DNA from: Kribbella pittospori
GTDB lineage: Bacteria > Actinomycetota > Actinomycetes > Propionibacteriales > Kribbellaceae
Length of the DNA: 64,000 nucleotides
NCBI RefSeq assembly: GCF_004331465.1
Contig: NZ_SJKB01000001.1
Span: forward strand, 1 to 64,000
Reading direction: 5' to 3'
Shown: piece after piece, positions 26,266-35,200 of the stretch
Layout: each line of letters opens with the position of its first letter
Position numbering within the stretch: position 1 is the stretch's first letter
Notes under the pieces: model-generated
Seen by the model: the letters and a program-made list of their open reading frames with translations, nothing else
The model's database searches: none
What the model was told of the DNA's origin: nothing
Made by a program: the position numbers and the translations under genes

Positions 26266-27801
26266 ATGAGCCCAATCAGTCGCAGAACCCTTGTCCTCGG
26301 CGGACTCGCCGCGGCCGGCGCCAGTGCTCTGCCGGTCCGCTCGGCCGTGATCGCGGCGACCGCCGCCGTCCCGTACCCGTTCCAGCTCGGTATCGCCTCC
26401 GGTGAACCCGACGCGAACAGCGTCGTGCTGTGGACCCGGCTGGCCCCGTCGCCGCTGAACGCCGACGGCCACGGCGGGATGACCGACACGAACATCGTCG
26501 TCGACTGGCAGGTGTCCACCACCGACACCTTCAGCACTCTGGTCGCCAACGGTCAGGTCACCGCGACGTACGCGACCGCCCACGCCGTCCACGTCGTCGC
26601 CGGCAATCTGAACCCTGACTCCGACTACTTCTACCGTTTCCGGGCCCAGGGCCACGTCTCGCCGGTCGGCCGCACCCGGACCACGCCCGCGATCGGCGCG
26701 GCCGGTCGCGACCTGACGATGGCGTTCACCTCCTGCTCGCACTACGAGGAGGGCTACTACACCGTCTACCGCCGGATGGCCGAGGAGAACCCGGGCCTCA
26801 TCCTGCACCTGGGCGACTACATCTACGAGTACGGCGCCACCTCCGGGCGGCCGCGGTTGCACCTGGGCGCCGAGATCGTGACGATCGCGGACTACCGGCG
26901 GCGGTACGCGCAGTACAAGACCGATCCGGATCTGCAGGCCGCCCACGCGGTCGCGCCGTGGATCGTTGTACCGGACGACCACGAGGTGGAGAACAACTAC
27001 GCGGGCACGATCCGCGAGAACAACACTCCGGCGCTGACCGCTGCGCAATGGACCGCGCGACGGTCGGCGGCGTACCAGGCGTACTACGAGAACATGCCGC
27101 TGCGGCCGGCTCAAGCCAACAGCGGCAACAGCATCCCGCTGTACCGGCGGCTGCGTTGGGGGAGTCTGGCAACGTTCCACATGCTTGACACCCGGCAGTA
27201 CCGCAACGACCAGGCCTGTGGCGACGGCTGGAAGATCTGCTCGGACGCGGATCTGGCGTCGCGCAGCCTGCCCGGCAATGCGCAGGAGACCTGGCTGCTC
27301 GACGGTCTGAACCAGCACCTGGGCACTTGGGACATCATTGGTCAGCAAGTGTTCTTCGCCCGGCGGTTCAACTCGACCGGCGCGAGCATGGACTCGTGGG
27401 ACGGCTACCGCGCGTCCCGGGCCCGGATCCAGCAGGGCTGGGTCGACCGCGGAACGCGCAATCCCGTCGTACTGACCGGTGACGTGCACCGTGCCTGGGC
27501 GAACGACCTCAAGGCCGACTACACCAACGCGAACTCGGCGACCATCGGCACCGAGCTCGTGACCAGTTCGGTCACGTCCAGCGGTGACGGCGACGGCTCG
27601 ACAACTGTTCCCGATGTCGGGACCAATCCGTGGCTGAAGTTCTACAACAACCGGCGCGGGTATGTGCGGGCGACGCTCAGCCCGACGCAGCTGCAGGCCG
27701 ACTTCCGCGCGGTGGCGAAGGTGTCGGAACACGGCGCTGCCGCCACGACCGTGAAGTCGTTCGTCGTCCAAGAGGGCCGGCCCGGCCTGCAGGCTGTGTG
27801 A
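26266..27801 (+). CDS. PhoD-type alkaline phosphatase / phosphodiesterase, Tat-exported
   Basis: A 511-residue secreted metallophosphoesterase. The twin-arginine signal is SRRTLVLGGLAAAGASALP. A PhoD N-terminal fibronectin-like domain (FQLGIASGEPDANSVVLWTRL) covers about 40-140. The catalytic domain contains TSCSHYEEGYY, LILHLGDYIYEYG, VVPDDHEVENNY and VVLTGDVHRAWANDL, the metal-binding blocks of PhoD. It hydrolyses phosphate mono- and diesters outside the cell. The ATG at 26266 follows AAGGTGAGG; a GTG five codons earlier lacks a site. The upstream region has only weak resemblance to PhoP boxes. Confidence 0.92.
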   Translation: MSPISRRTLVLGGLAAAGASALPVRSAVIAATAAVPYPFQLGIASGEPDANSVVLWTRLAPSPLNADGHGGMTDTNIVVDWQVSTTDTFSTLVANGQVTATYATAHAVHVVAGNLNPDSDYFYRFRAQGHVSPVGRTRTTPAIGAAGRDLTMAFTSCSHYEEGYYTVYRRMAEENPGLILHLGDYIYEYGATSGRPRLHLGAEIVTIADYRRRYAQYKTDPDLQAAHAVAPWIVVPDDHEVENNYAGTIRENNTPALTAAQWTARRSAAYQAYYENMPLRPAQANSGNSIPLYRRLRWGSLATFHMLDTRQYRNDQACGDGWKICSDADLASRSLPGNAQETWLLDGLNQHLGTWDIIGQQVFFARRFNSTGASMDSWDGYRASRARIQQGWVDRGTRNPVVLTGDVHRAWANDLKADYTNANSATIGTELVTSSVTSSGDGDGSTTVPDVGTNPWLKFYNNRRGYVRATLSPTQLQADFRAVAKVSEHGAAATTVKSFVVQEGRPGLQAV

Positions 27802-27808
27802 GGGGATC

Positions 27809-29068
27809 ATGAAGCTTTCCGCAGCTGCTGTCGCAGCCATCACCCTGCTGTCGTCCGTCGTACTCGCCGCTCCCAGTGCGGATGCGCACATCGCCACGCC
27901 GACCTGGGCGACCGCCAACAGCGTGTCGACCGGTGACCAGGACGCGCCGTCGATCGCGACCAACCGCAACGGCTACGTGGCCGTGGCGTGGGAGGACGAC
28001 CGCGACACGGACAACGCGACCGACAATGTGCACAGCGAGATCTTTGTGCGGGTGTACCGCAACGGGACCTCGCTGTATGAGAAGAAGGTGTCCGCCGCCG
28101 GCAGCAGTGGCGTGACGAACTGGCGCCACCTGCACCCGGATGTCGGCCTGGACGACAAGGGCAACGCGGTCGTTGTGTGGCAGGACGACCCGGACGGCAA
28201 CGGCTTCTACAACATCCCGTACCGCGTCCTGAACCCCGCGGGCACGGTGACCGCATCGGGTAACTCCAACACCAGCGCTGACGGACAGCAGATCAACCCG
28301 CGTGTGTCGGTCGATCCGGATGGTGCACCGTCGAGTGCAGCGGTCGCGTTCACCGTGGTGTGGGAGGACATCCAGACCGGTACACAGCCGACGGTCAAGG
28401 CGGCCGGGTTCACCGGTCCGACGACGCGTGCCTGGGAAGTCACTGCCTCGACCACGACAGGACAGCACCACAACCCGGACGTAGCGGCGTCGGCCTCCGG
28501 CGATGCGGTTGTCGTCTGGGAGGACGACGGCGACGCCAATGCGTCGTACGAGGTCGGGCTGATCCGGCTCGCCCGAACCAACGGTGCGGCGACGTTGACC
28601 CGCCGGGTCGCGAACTCCAACACCACTGGTCAGCAGACGCGTCCGTCGGTGGCGGCGAACTTCAACGGTGACTTCGCGGTCGCGTGGGAGTCCGACCACA
28701 CCGGTACCGCGGGGTCCTGGACGCGCAACTTCACCTCGACCGGCACGGCCCGGTACGCCGACGTCCAGGTCGCGACCGGCGCCAAGGCACCGTCGATCGG
28801 TATCGACGACCAAGCCCAGACGGTCGTCGGCTGGACGCTCCAGGCCACCGACCTCGATGTCTGGGTCCGTGGCTTCGGTACGACGGGTACGGACACCGGC
28901 CGGCTGTCCGCACAGCAGCTGATGTCGCTCCCGGCCGGGCGGCAGGAACAGATGACAGTGGCGGTCTCGCCGTTCGCCGAGGTTGCTGTCGCCTACACCG
29001 ACGACAACGACGGCAACACCTACGACCAGATCTATCTCGGCACCGGAATCTCAAACAACAGCTGGTGA
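27809..29068 (+). CDS. Secreted repeat protein, beta-propeller-like
   Basis: A 419-residue protein with a Sec signal peptide (cleavage near ADA-H, residue 27). The mature part repeats a block of about 50-60 residues containing a strand such as YVAVAWEDDRD, NAVVVWQDDPDGNG, AFTVVWEDIQTG, DAVVVWEDDGDAN and DFAVAWESDHTG, preceded by P-[DSR]-[VI]-[AGS]. This looks like a propeller of six or seven blades with acidic turns that may bind calcium. It follows the phosphatase gene by seven bases and may be co-transcribed. I know no function for it. Confidence 0.65.
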   Translation: MKLSAAAVAAITLLSSVVLAAPSADAHIATPTWATANSVSTGDQDAPSIATNRNGYVAVAWEDDRDTDNATDNVHSEIFVRVYRNGTSLYEKKVSAAGSSGVTNWRHLHPDVGLDDKGNAVVVWQDDPDGNGFYNIPYRVLNPAGTVTASGNSNTSADGQQINPRVSVDPDGAPSSAAVAFTVVWEDIQTGTQPTVKAAGFTGPTTRAWEVTASTTTGQHHNPDVAASASGDAVVVWEDDGDANASYEVGLIRLARTNGAATLTRRVANSNTTGQQTRPSVAANFNGDFAVAWESDHTGTAGSWTRNFTSTGTARYADVQVATGAKAPSIGIDDQAQTVVGWTLQATDLDVWVRGFGTTGTDTGRLSAQQLMSLPAGRQEQMTVAVSPFAEVAVAYTDDNDGNTYDQIYLGTGISNNSW

Positions 29069-29070
29069 TT

Positions 29071-29101
29071 TAGTGCCCTGCGTCGGGGACGCAGGGCACT
29101 A
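29071..29101. terminator. Bidirectional terminator
   Basis: TAGTGCCCTGCGTC at 29071-29084 pairs perfectly with 29088-29101 around a three-base loop. It begins two bases after the plus-strand stop, and its right arm contains the stop codon of the converging anti-sigma gene. Confidence 0.88.
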
Positions 29102-29719
29102 CCGCGTCTCCGGGGACACCGTGCTCAGCACTGTGTTCCCGGAGGTGACCACCTCGAGCCGCTCGATGTCCTTCAGCGGGATCGACGTGCTCGCCGGGAC
29201 GTTGGCCTTGTAGGTGCTCGTGGTCGCCCACCAGCCCGCGGTCTCCACGCTGCCGTCCCGGCCGTGGACGAGGAGCTCGCAGTGCTCTCCGGGATTCAGA
29301 TCAGTCATCCGCAACTGGATATCGGTACCCCAGCCCTTGCTGGTCAGTTCGGCCGTCGTGTCGATCCCGCCAACGCCGTTGGTCGCGGTCCAGGTCGCCG
29401 AGTCCGGGGTGTCGATCGCCTGCCAGCCGACCACCCCGCCGGCCGCAACGACCGCGACGGTAGCTGCCGCAGCCAGGATCCACCGACGGGTACGTCGTAC
29501 CGGACGTGGCGGCAATGGCAATGGGAGCGGCGCCGGATCCTCTGCCTCGAGGTCTTCGGGCGGAACGGAGTGCAGCAGGCCGGGGAGCGGTGCGAACTGG
29601 AGCAATGCCTCGCGGCAGGACGCGCACGTGCGCAGGTGCTGATCAGTGGCGTGGCGCTCCGCGCTGTCCAGGGCGCCAAGGACGTACGCCCCGATCGCGA
29701 TGGTCTCCGGACACTTCAT
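29099..29719 (-). CDS. Anti-sigma factor with zinc-finger domain
   Basis: A 206-residue membrane protein. The cytoplasmic N-terminus has H28-x3-C32-x2-C35 (HLRTCASC), the zinc-binding anti-sigma motif. A Pro-rich linker at 53-75 leads to one transmembrane helix (about 81-99), and the extracytoplasmic domain (about 105-206) is beta-rich and resembles RskA-type C-terminal domains. It would hold the adjacent ECF sigma factor inactive until an envelope signal. Its ATG overlaps the sigma stop by four bases (ATGA), coupling synthesis of the pair. Confidence 0.88.
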   Translation of the reverse strand: MKCPETIAIGAYVLGALDSAERHATDQHLRTCASCREALLQFAPLPGLLHSVPPEDLEAEDPAPLPLPLPPRPVRRTRRWILAAAATVAVVAAGGVVGWQAIDTPDSATWTATNGVGGIDTTAELTSKGWGTDIQLRMTDLNPGEHCELLVHGRDGSVETAGWWATTSTYKANVPASTSIPLKDIERLEVVTSGNTVLSTVSPETR

Positions 29720-30222
29720 GACCCGGTCACTCCCCGTTCCTCCAACGCGGCCCGCAACGCGTGCAGCGCGTAATAGCTCCTCGACTTCACCGTCCCGGGC
29801 GGGATCCCCAGGACGACGGCGGCTTCTGCGACGGTCCGCCGCCGGTAGAACAGTTCGACGATCACCTGCAGGTGGTCGTGACTCAGCTCGTGCAGCACCT
29901 CCGCCACCTGCCAGGCCTGCAGGACCCGGTCGATGTCGTCCGCCTCGGCCGCTGGGTCGCGCCGCCCGTCCAACGGCACCTCTGTGACGCGGGCCACGCG
30001 TTTGCGCCGCCCCGAGATGACGAGGTTGCGCGCGACCGTGAACAGCCACGGACCGGCCCGTTCCGGATCCAGCTGGTCGGAATGTTTCCAGGCCCGGGCC
30101 ATCGTCTCCTGCACGATGTCCTCGGCGTACTGGTGATCGCCGCCCACCGAACGCAGGACGTAGCCGAACAACGGTCGCCGGTACCTGTCGTACAGCGCGC
30201 GGATCACCGTTTCGTCATCCAC
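29716..30222 (-). CDS. ECF-family RNA polymerase sigma factor
   Basis: A 168-residue sigma factor. Region 2 covers about 5-75 (LYDRYRRPLFGYVLRSVGGDHQYAEDIVQETMARAW ... GPWLFTVARNLVI) and region 4 about 110-165 (HLQVIVELFYRRRTVAEAAVVLGIPPGTVKSRSYYALHALRAAL). The arrangement resembles the SigK/SigL group. The GTG start has no Shine-Dalgarno and lies just after a CGTAT -10 element, so translation is probably leaderless. The promoter shares a palindrome with the divergent lipoprotein gene, suggesting self-activation and control of the lipoprotein. Confidence 0.92.
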   Translation of the reverse strand: MDDETVIRALYDRYRRPLFGYVLRSVGGDHQYAEDIVQETMARAWKHSDQLDPERAGPWLFTVARNLVISGRRKRVARVTEVPLDGRRDPAAEADDIDRVLQAWQVAEVLHELSHDHLQVIVELFYRRRTVAEAAVVLGIPPGTVKSRSYYALHALRAALEERGVTGS

Positions 30223-30230
30223 ACAAGGAG

Positions 30231-30284
30231 ATACGCGCCAGCGCGGTCAAAGGTTCAACTGAACCATCTCCGGAGCGCGTGCGT
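30231..30284. promoter_or_regulatory. Divergent ECF promoters with back-to-back -35 boxes
   Basis: The palindrome GGTTCA-AC-TGAACC (30250-30263) gives a TGAACC -35 element on each strand. On the plus strand CGTAG (30280-30284) follows after 16 bases; on the minus strand CGTAT (30235-30231) follows after 14. This is the -35 GAACC / -10 CGT pattern of ECF sigma factors, serving the lipoprotein gene rightward and the sigma gene leftward. Confidence 0.6.
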
Positions 30285-30310
30285 AGTTGACCGGGAGAGG
30301 AGAACATCCC

Positions 30311-30844
30311 ATGAGAGCTTTCAATCTGTTGCTCGGGGCAACCGCGGCGCTGGCCACCCTGACCGCGTGTGGTGCCGGTGGCAGCAACCAGCCGACGGCC
30401 GGTGACCAGCCTGCTGCTCCTGCCGCGAACGGTGCCGTGTCGGTCAAGGACGTGAGCGGTATCGGCCAGACCCTGGTCGATCCGGCCGGCAAGACGGTCT
30501 ACTTCGCCGACCAGGAGGCCGGCGGCATGATCAAGTGCACGGCCGGCTGCCTGGACTTCTGGATGCCGGTCGAGGGATCCGACAGCGCGGCCAAGGCCAT
30601 GGACGGTCTCGGGGTCGTCCAGCGGTCCGACACCGGCAAGAGCCAGCTCACCTTCCAGGGCAAGCCGCTGTACACCTTCCGCCTCGACACCGCGGCAGGG
30701 CAGCACAAGGGCCAGGACCTGACCGACGAGTTCGACGGCGCGAGCTTCACCTGGCACGCGGCCGCCACCACGGCCGCGGCTCCCTCGCCGGCCCCGTCGA
30801 CATCGTCCGGCAACGGCAACGGCAACGGGGGCTATGGCTACTGA
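30311..30844 (+). CDS. COG4315-type secreted lipoprotein
   Basis: A 177-residue lipoprotein with lipobox LTAC (C20). The mature part contains two copies of the short repeat around TVYFADQE and PLYTFRLD (the Y-x-[FWY]-x-x-D pattern), plus CTAGCLDFWMPV between them. This matches the COG4315 group of envelope lipoproteins often placed beside ECF sigma factors; some are linked to redox or haem, but the role is not settled. A Gly/Asn-rich tail (GNGNGNGGYGY) ends the protein. The ATG at 30311 follows GGGAGAGGAG. It is likely transcribed by the divergent sigma factor. Confidence 0.85.
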   Translation: MRAFNLLLGATAALATLTACGAGGSNQPTAGDQPAAPAANGAVSVKDVSGIGQTLVDPAGKTVYFADQEAGGMIKCTAGCLDFWMPVEGSDSAAKAMDGLGVVQRSDTGKSQLTFQGKPLYTFRLDTAAGQHKGQDLTDEFDGASFTWHAAATTAAAPSPAPSTSSGNGNGNGGYGY

Positions 30845-31335
30845 CCGCGGATCAGCCGGAGGTCGTTGCTGTCGACCAGGCGGAAGCCGAGGCCACGCGC
30901 GGCGTCGATGTGGACCAGGACCCCGGCCTGCCGCAGCTTGGCCCGGAGCCGCTTGATCACCGACTGCACGGCCGCGGGTCCGGTGAAGTAGGAGCCGTCC
31001 CAGGCCCGGTCGTGCAGTTGCTGGTACGTCCAGATCCGGCCGGGCCGCTCCGCCAGGCAGGCGAGGACCTTCAACTCGTGCGGTGTCAACGGCAACGGCA
31101 GGCCGTGCCAGGTCGCCTCGTGATCGTCCAGGCGCAGACCACCCACGCGTACGACGGAGGCGTCGCCGGCCGGTTGTGCTCCTCCGGATCCGCGGAACTG
31201 GCGGAGGAACTGACCGGCGACGGTGGGGTCGGACGCGACCACGAGCACACCGGCGCCGTCGAACTGGGCGGCGAGCCGGCTCCGCTCCTCGGGGCTGGTG
31301 GCGATACAGACGACGACCGGGATGGCGGCGTCCAT
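30838..31335 (-). CDS. OmpR-type winged-helix regulator with degenerate receiver
   Basis: A 165-residue protein. Residues about 70-155 are an OmpR/PhoB-type winged helix (LPLTPHELKVLACLAERPGRIWTYQQLHDRAW ... AAVQSVIKRLRAKLRQAG ... ARGLGFRL). The first 65 residues (IPVVVCIATSPEERSRLAAQF) resemble a shortened receiver lacking the phospho-acceptor aspartate and the second half. It may therefore act without phosphorylation. The ATG shares one base with the TrmB stop (TGATG), so the two regulators are coupled. Its end overlaps the converging lipoprotein gene by seven bases. Confidence 0.75.
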   Translation of the reverse strand: MDAAIPVVVCIATSPEERSRLAAQFDGAGVLVVASDPTVAGQFLRQFRGSGGAQPAGDASVVRVGGLRLDDHEATWHGLPLPLTPHELKVLACLAERPGRIWTYQQLHDRAWDGSYFTGPAAVQSVIKRLRAKLRQAGVLVHIDAARGLGFRLVDSNDLRLIRGQ

Positions 31336-32111
31336 CACGCCTGCTTCAGGGGTTCGGAGGCGCTCCACAACGTGTCGAAGAGGAACTCGAGCGCGGCCGC
31401 GAGTTCGTTGTTGCGGACGATGATCGCGACCACGCCGGTGACTCCGGGCGCGACCAGCGGCATCACCACGGTGTGCGCGTCGAACAGGGCGAACTTCATC
31501 GGCAGCGCGCCCGGATACACCCGCGCCTGCTCGCCTCCCGACGTCCAGGACGACAGGTTCTTCGCGACCACCGGATCGGCGAGGATCGCGTTGTCGTAGA
31601 TCGCCCGGGCCCGGACGCCCCGCCGGAGTGCGCCGAGCTCGGCCTCGTTCGAGCCGCCGACCTGCAGCGGTCCGCGGACGACCACGTCGATGCTCTCGCG
31701 TGCCTCGGACTGAAGCCGGTCGAACCGCTGACCGACCAGGCTCGGGGTGCGGAGGATCTCCACGAGTTCGCCGTCCGCGCCGGTGCTCTGCTCGAACAAC
31801 TTGGACAGGTCCGGCAGCACCTGCTCGACCTGCTGCTTGCGGTTCTCGAGCTCCTGCTGTTCGCGTTCCAGCAGCGCGGCCAGCGCCCGGTCCGGGGGAG
31901 CGGCGTGGTAGCGGCTGCTGTAGCCGGCGCCCGCGTCGATGAGTCCCTTGTCGACGAGAGAACGCAGTACCAGGTAGACGCTGCTGCGCGAGGTCCCGGT
32001 CCGGTCGGCGATGGTCGCGGCGGGCAGCGGCGCCTCGCCGAGCAGACAGAGGTAGACCTTGGCCTCGGTCTTCGACAGGCCCAGCTGTTCCAGCAACGAC
32101 TCCGTGTCCAT
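31335..32111 (-). CDS. TrmB family transcriptional regulator
   Basis: A 258-residue regulator of the sugar-specific TrmB family. The winged helix is at residues 1-75 (LLEQLGLSKTEAKVYLCLLGEAPLPAATIADRTGTSRSSVYLVLRSLVDKGLI), a coiled segment follows (LEREQQELENRKQQVEQVLPDL), and the C-terminal effector domain runs from about 115. The ligand is unknown. GGGGAGGGAG precedes the ATG. It is divergent from the large subtilase gene and may control it. Confidence 0.88.
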   Translation of the reverse strand: MDTESLLEQLGLSKTEAKVYLCLLGEAPLPAATIADRTGTSRSSVYLVLRSLVDKGLIDAGAGYSSRYHAAPPDRALAALLEREQQELENRKQQVEQVLPDLSKLFEQSTGADGELVEILRTPSLVGQRFDRLQSEARESIDVVVRGPLQVGGSNEAELGALRRGVRARAIYDNAILADPVVAKNLSSWTSGGEQARVYPGALPMKFALFDAHTVVMPLVAPGVTGVVAIIVRNNELAAALEFLFDTLWSASEPLKQA

Positions 32112-32266
32112 CTGGCTCCCTCCCCGGTCGTCCTGGCTCCAGTCAACAAGTTCTCCAGTCGCTGGACGACATCTGCCTACGAAGTGCCGACAGTTTGCCC
32201 CGCTTTCTGCCGCCGAGGCGACATAAAGTCACCGGCCACCCTGCCATTTCCACGGAAGGTCGGCAC

Positions 32267-35200
32267 ATGAGAATCCGGGCGGCCGTCATCGCCTGCATCG
32301 CACTGTTGGCAACGTTGCTCAGCGCTCCGGCTCGAGCCAATCCACCGACCGCCACGCCACCGGCAGACAAGATCCAGCCGGCGTTGCGGACTCAACTGAC
32401 CGCCAAGTCGGTCGCTCCCATCGCCTTCTGGGTCCGGTTCGGCGCGCAGCCGGACCTGTCGAAGGCCGCGGCCATCGACGACTGGAAGGCCCGCGGTACG
32501 GCGGTCGCCGAGGCGCTGCAGCGCGCCGCCCAGTCGTCGCAACACGACGTCCGGGCCGAGCTCGACGCGGCCGGAACGTCGTACCAGTCGTTCTGGGCGA
32601 CGAACGCGATCCGCGTCACCGGCGGCAGCTTGGCGATGGCCGAGCAACTCGCCGCGTCGGCCGACGTCCAGGGGCTGTACGCCACGACGTCGTACGAGCC
32701 GCCCACACTGGACAAGAAGACCGCGGCGGCGAAGGAGGCCGCGGCCGTCGAGTGGGGTATCGCGAACATCAGGGCCGATGACGTCTGGAACCAGTACGGC
32801 GACCGTGGCGCCGGGATCACCGTCGCCAGCATCGACAGCGGTGTGCAGTACGACCATCCCGCCCTGGTCCAGCAGTACCGCGGCAGGAAGCCGGATGGGA
32901 CGTTCGACCACAACTACAACTGGTTCGACGCGGCGGGCACCTGTGGACCGGTGCCGTGCGACAACAACGGTCACGGCACCCACACGATGGGCACGATGAT
33001 CGGCGCCGATGGCATCGGAGTCGCACCGGAGGCGAACTGGATCGCGGCGAACGGGTGCTGTCCGAGCGACGCGTCGCTGATCGCGTCGGGCCAGTGGATG
33101 CTGCAGCCGACCGACCTGGCCGGGCAGAACCCCGACGCCGGCCGTCGTCCGCAGATCATCAACAACTCCTGGGGCAGCGAGGCACCGTCGAACGATCCGT
33201 TCATGGAGGACATCACCAAGGCGTGGGCGGCGTCCGGGATCTTCGGGGTGTGGTCCAACGGGAACAACGGCCCCAGCTGCCACACCAGCGGCTCACCGGG
33301 CAGTCTGGCGTCGAACTACTCGACCGGCGCGTACGACGTGAACAACACGATCGCGGAGTTCTCCAGCCGCGGCAGCGGCCAGGACGGTGTCACCAAGCCG
33401 AACCTGTCCGCACCTGGTGTCGACGTCCGGTCGTCTGTTCCGGGTGGCTACGCCTACGCCAGTGGTACGTCGATGGCTGCACCACACGTGGCTGGTTCGG
33501 TAGCACTGCTGTGGTCGGCGGCCCCCGGGCTGGTGGGTGATGTCGACGCGACGCGCGCCTTGCTCGACGGGAGCAGCGTGGATACGCCGGACGGGCAATG
33601 CGGCGGGACAGATGCCGACAACAACGTGTACGGCGAAGGTCGGCTGAACGCGTTGGCGTTGGTGGACTCCGCGCCGGTGGGTGACACCGGAACGCTGGCC
33701 GTCGCGGTGACGGACTCACGGACCGGCAAGGCGATTCCGTCGGCGGGGCTGAAGATCACCGGACCGGTCAGCCGGGAGCGCACGGCCGGCGACGACGGGA
33801 AGTACTCGCTGCCGTTGCCGGTCGGCACCTACAGCGTCGCGGCGTCCTCGTTCGGGTACGACGCCGGTACCGCGCAGGTCACTGTGGCCGCGGGGAAGAC
33901 GAGTCAGGTTGCAGTGCGGCTGCGCTCGTTGCCGCGGGTCACGGTGTCGGGAACGGTCGAGGACGGCTCCGGTCAGGGCTGGCCGCTGTACGCCAAGATC
34001 ACGGTCGACGATGTGCCGGGCGGAGTCTTCTACACCAAGCCGGAGAACGGTCGCTACAGCTTCGAGTTGCCGGCCAATGCGTCGTACAGCTACAAGATCG
34101 AGGCGGTCTATCCGGGGTATCGAGCCGGTTCCGTGGCGATCGACGTTGGTGGGAAGGACGTCAGGCGGGATGTGGCGCTGCCGGTTGATCCGGACTCGTG
34201 TGTTGCCCCTGGCTACAGCTTCGCCGGAGTCTCGGCGGACTTCGATCATGGTCTGCCGGCTGGTTGGACCAACAACGGGTGGCGATTCGACGATCCGTAC
34301 CGGACCAGGAACCGGACCGGCGGCAACGGCGGGTTCGCGATCGGGCAGACCCCGGGCAGTCCGGTCGTGCTCGACGCCAGTTTGGTGTCGCCGGCGCTGG
34401 ATCTGCGTGGCCGGAAGTCGCCGGCCATCACGTTCCGGCAGAACCTCCAGTCGCTGAGCGAGACCGGCGACGTCGATCTGAGTGTGGACGGCGGCACCAC
34501 CTGGCAGACGGTCCTTCACCAGACCGACGACGTACAGCCGGAGCGGACCGTCGTACCGATCCCGCAGGCCGCCGGCAAGAACGGCGTCCGGGTCCGGTTC
34601 CACTACTGGGACGCGAAGTACAACACCTACTTCTGGCAGGTCGACGACGTGTTCGTCGGTGATCTGACCTGCGGTCCGGTGAACGGTGGTCTGGTGCTCG
34701 GACAGGTGAGTGACCGGAACACCGGTGCGGTGCTCAACGGTGCATCGGTTCAGCTTGCGGATCGGACCGTCCGGACGGCGGCGACGCCGGCCGATGGCGG
34801 AGTGGGCGACGGCTTCTACTGGATGTTCTCGCCTGCCGGACGGCAGACGGTCGGTGCGAGCTTCGTCGACTATCAGGACGGCTCCGAGCGGGTGCAGGTG
34901 GACAGCAGGCGGATCAACCGGGTCGACCTGCGGCTGTCGGCCGGAGAGCTGTCTGTGAACCCTGGTGCCGTGACCCTTGATGTCAAGGCAGGCGGCGTCG
35001 CGACAGCCCGGTTCACGGTGCGGAACACCGGGACCGCTCCGGCCAGGGTCAGCTTCGGCGAACGTCAGGTCGTGGCCGCTGGCAACAGCACCTTGGTTGC
35101 TGGCAGCAACAGTGTGGCCCGGGTCCCGGGTGACTACTCGCCGCTGGCGCTGGCGAGTGATGCCGTGGATGCGAAGGAGCCTGGGTCCGGGACGCCGGCG

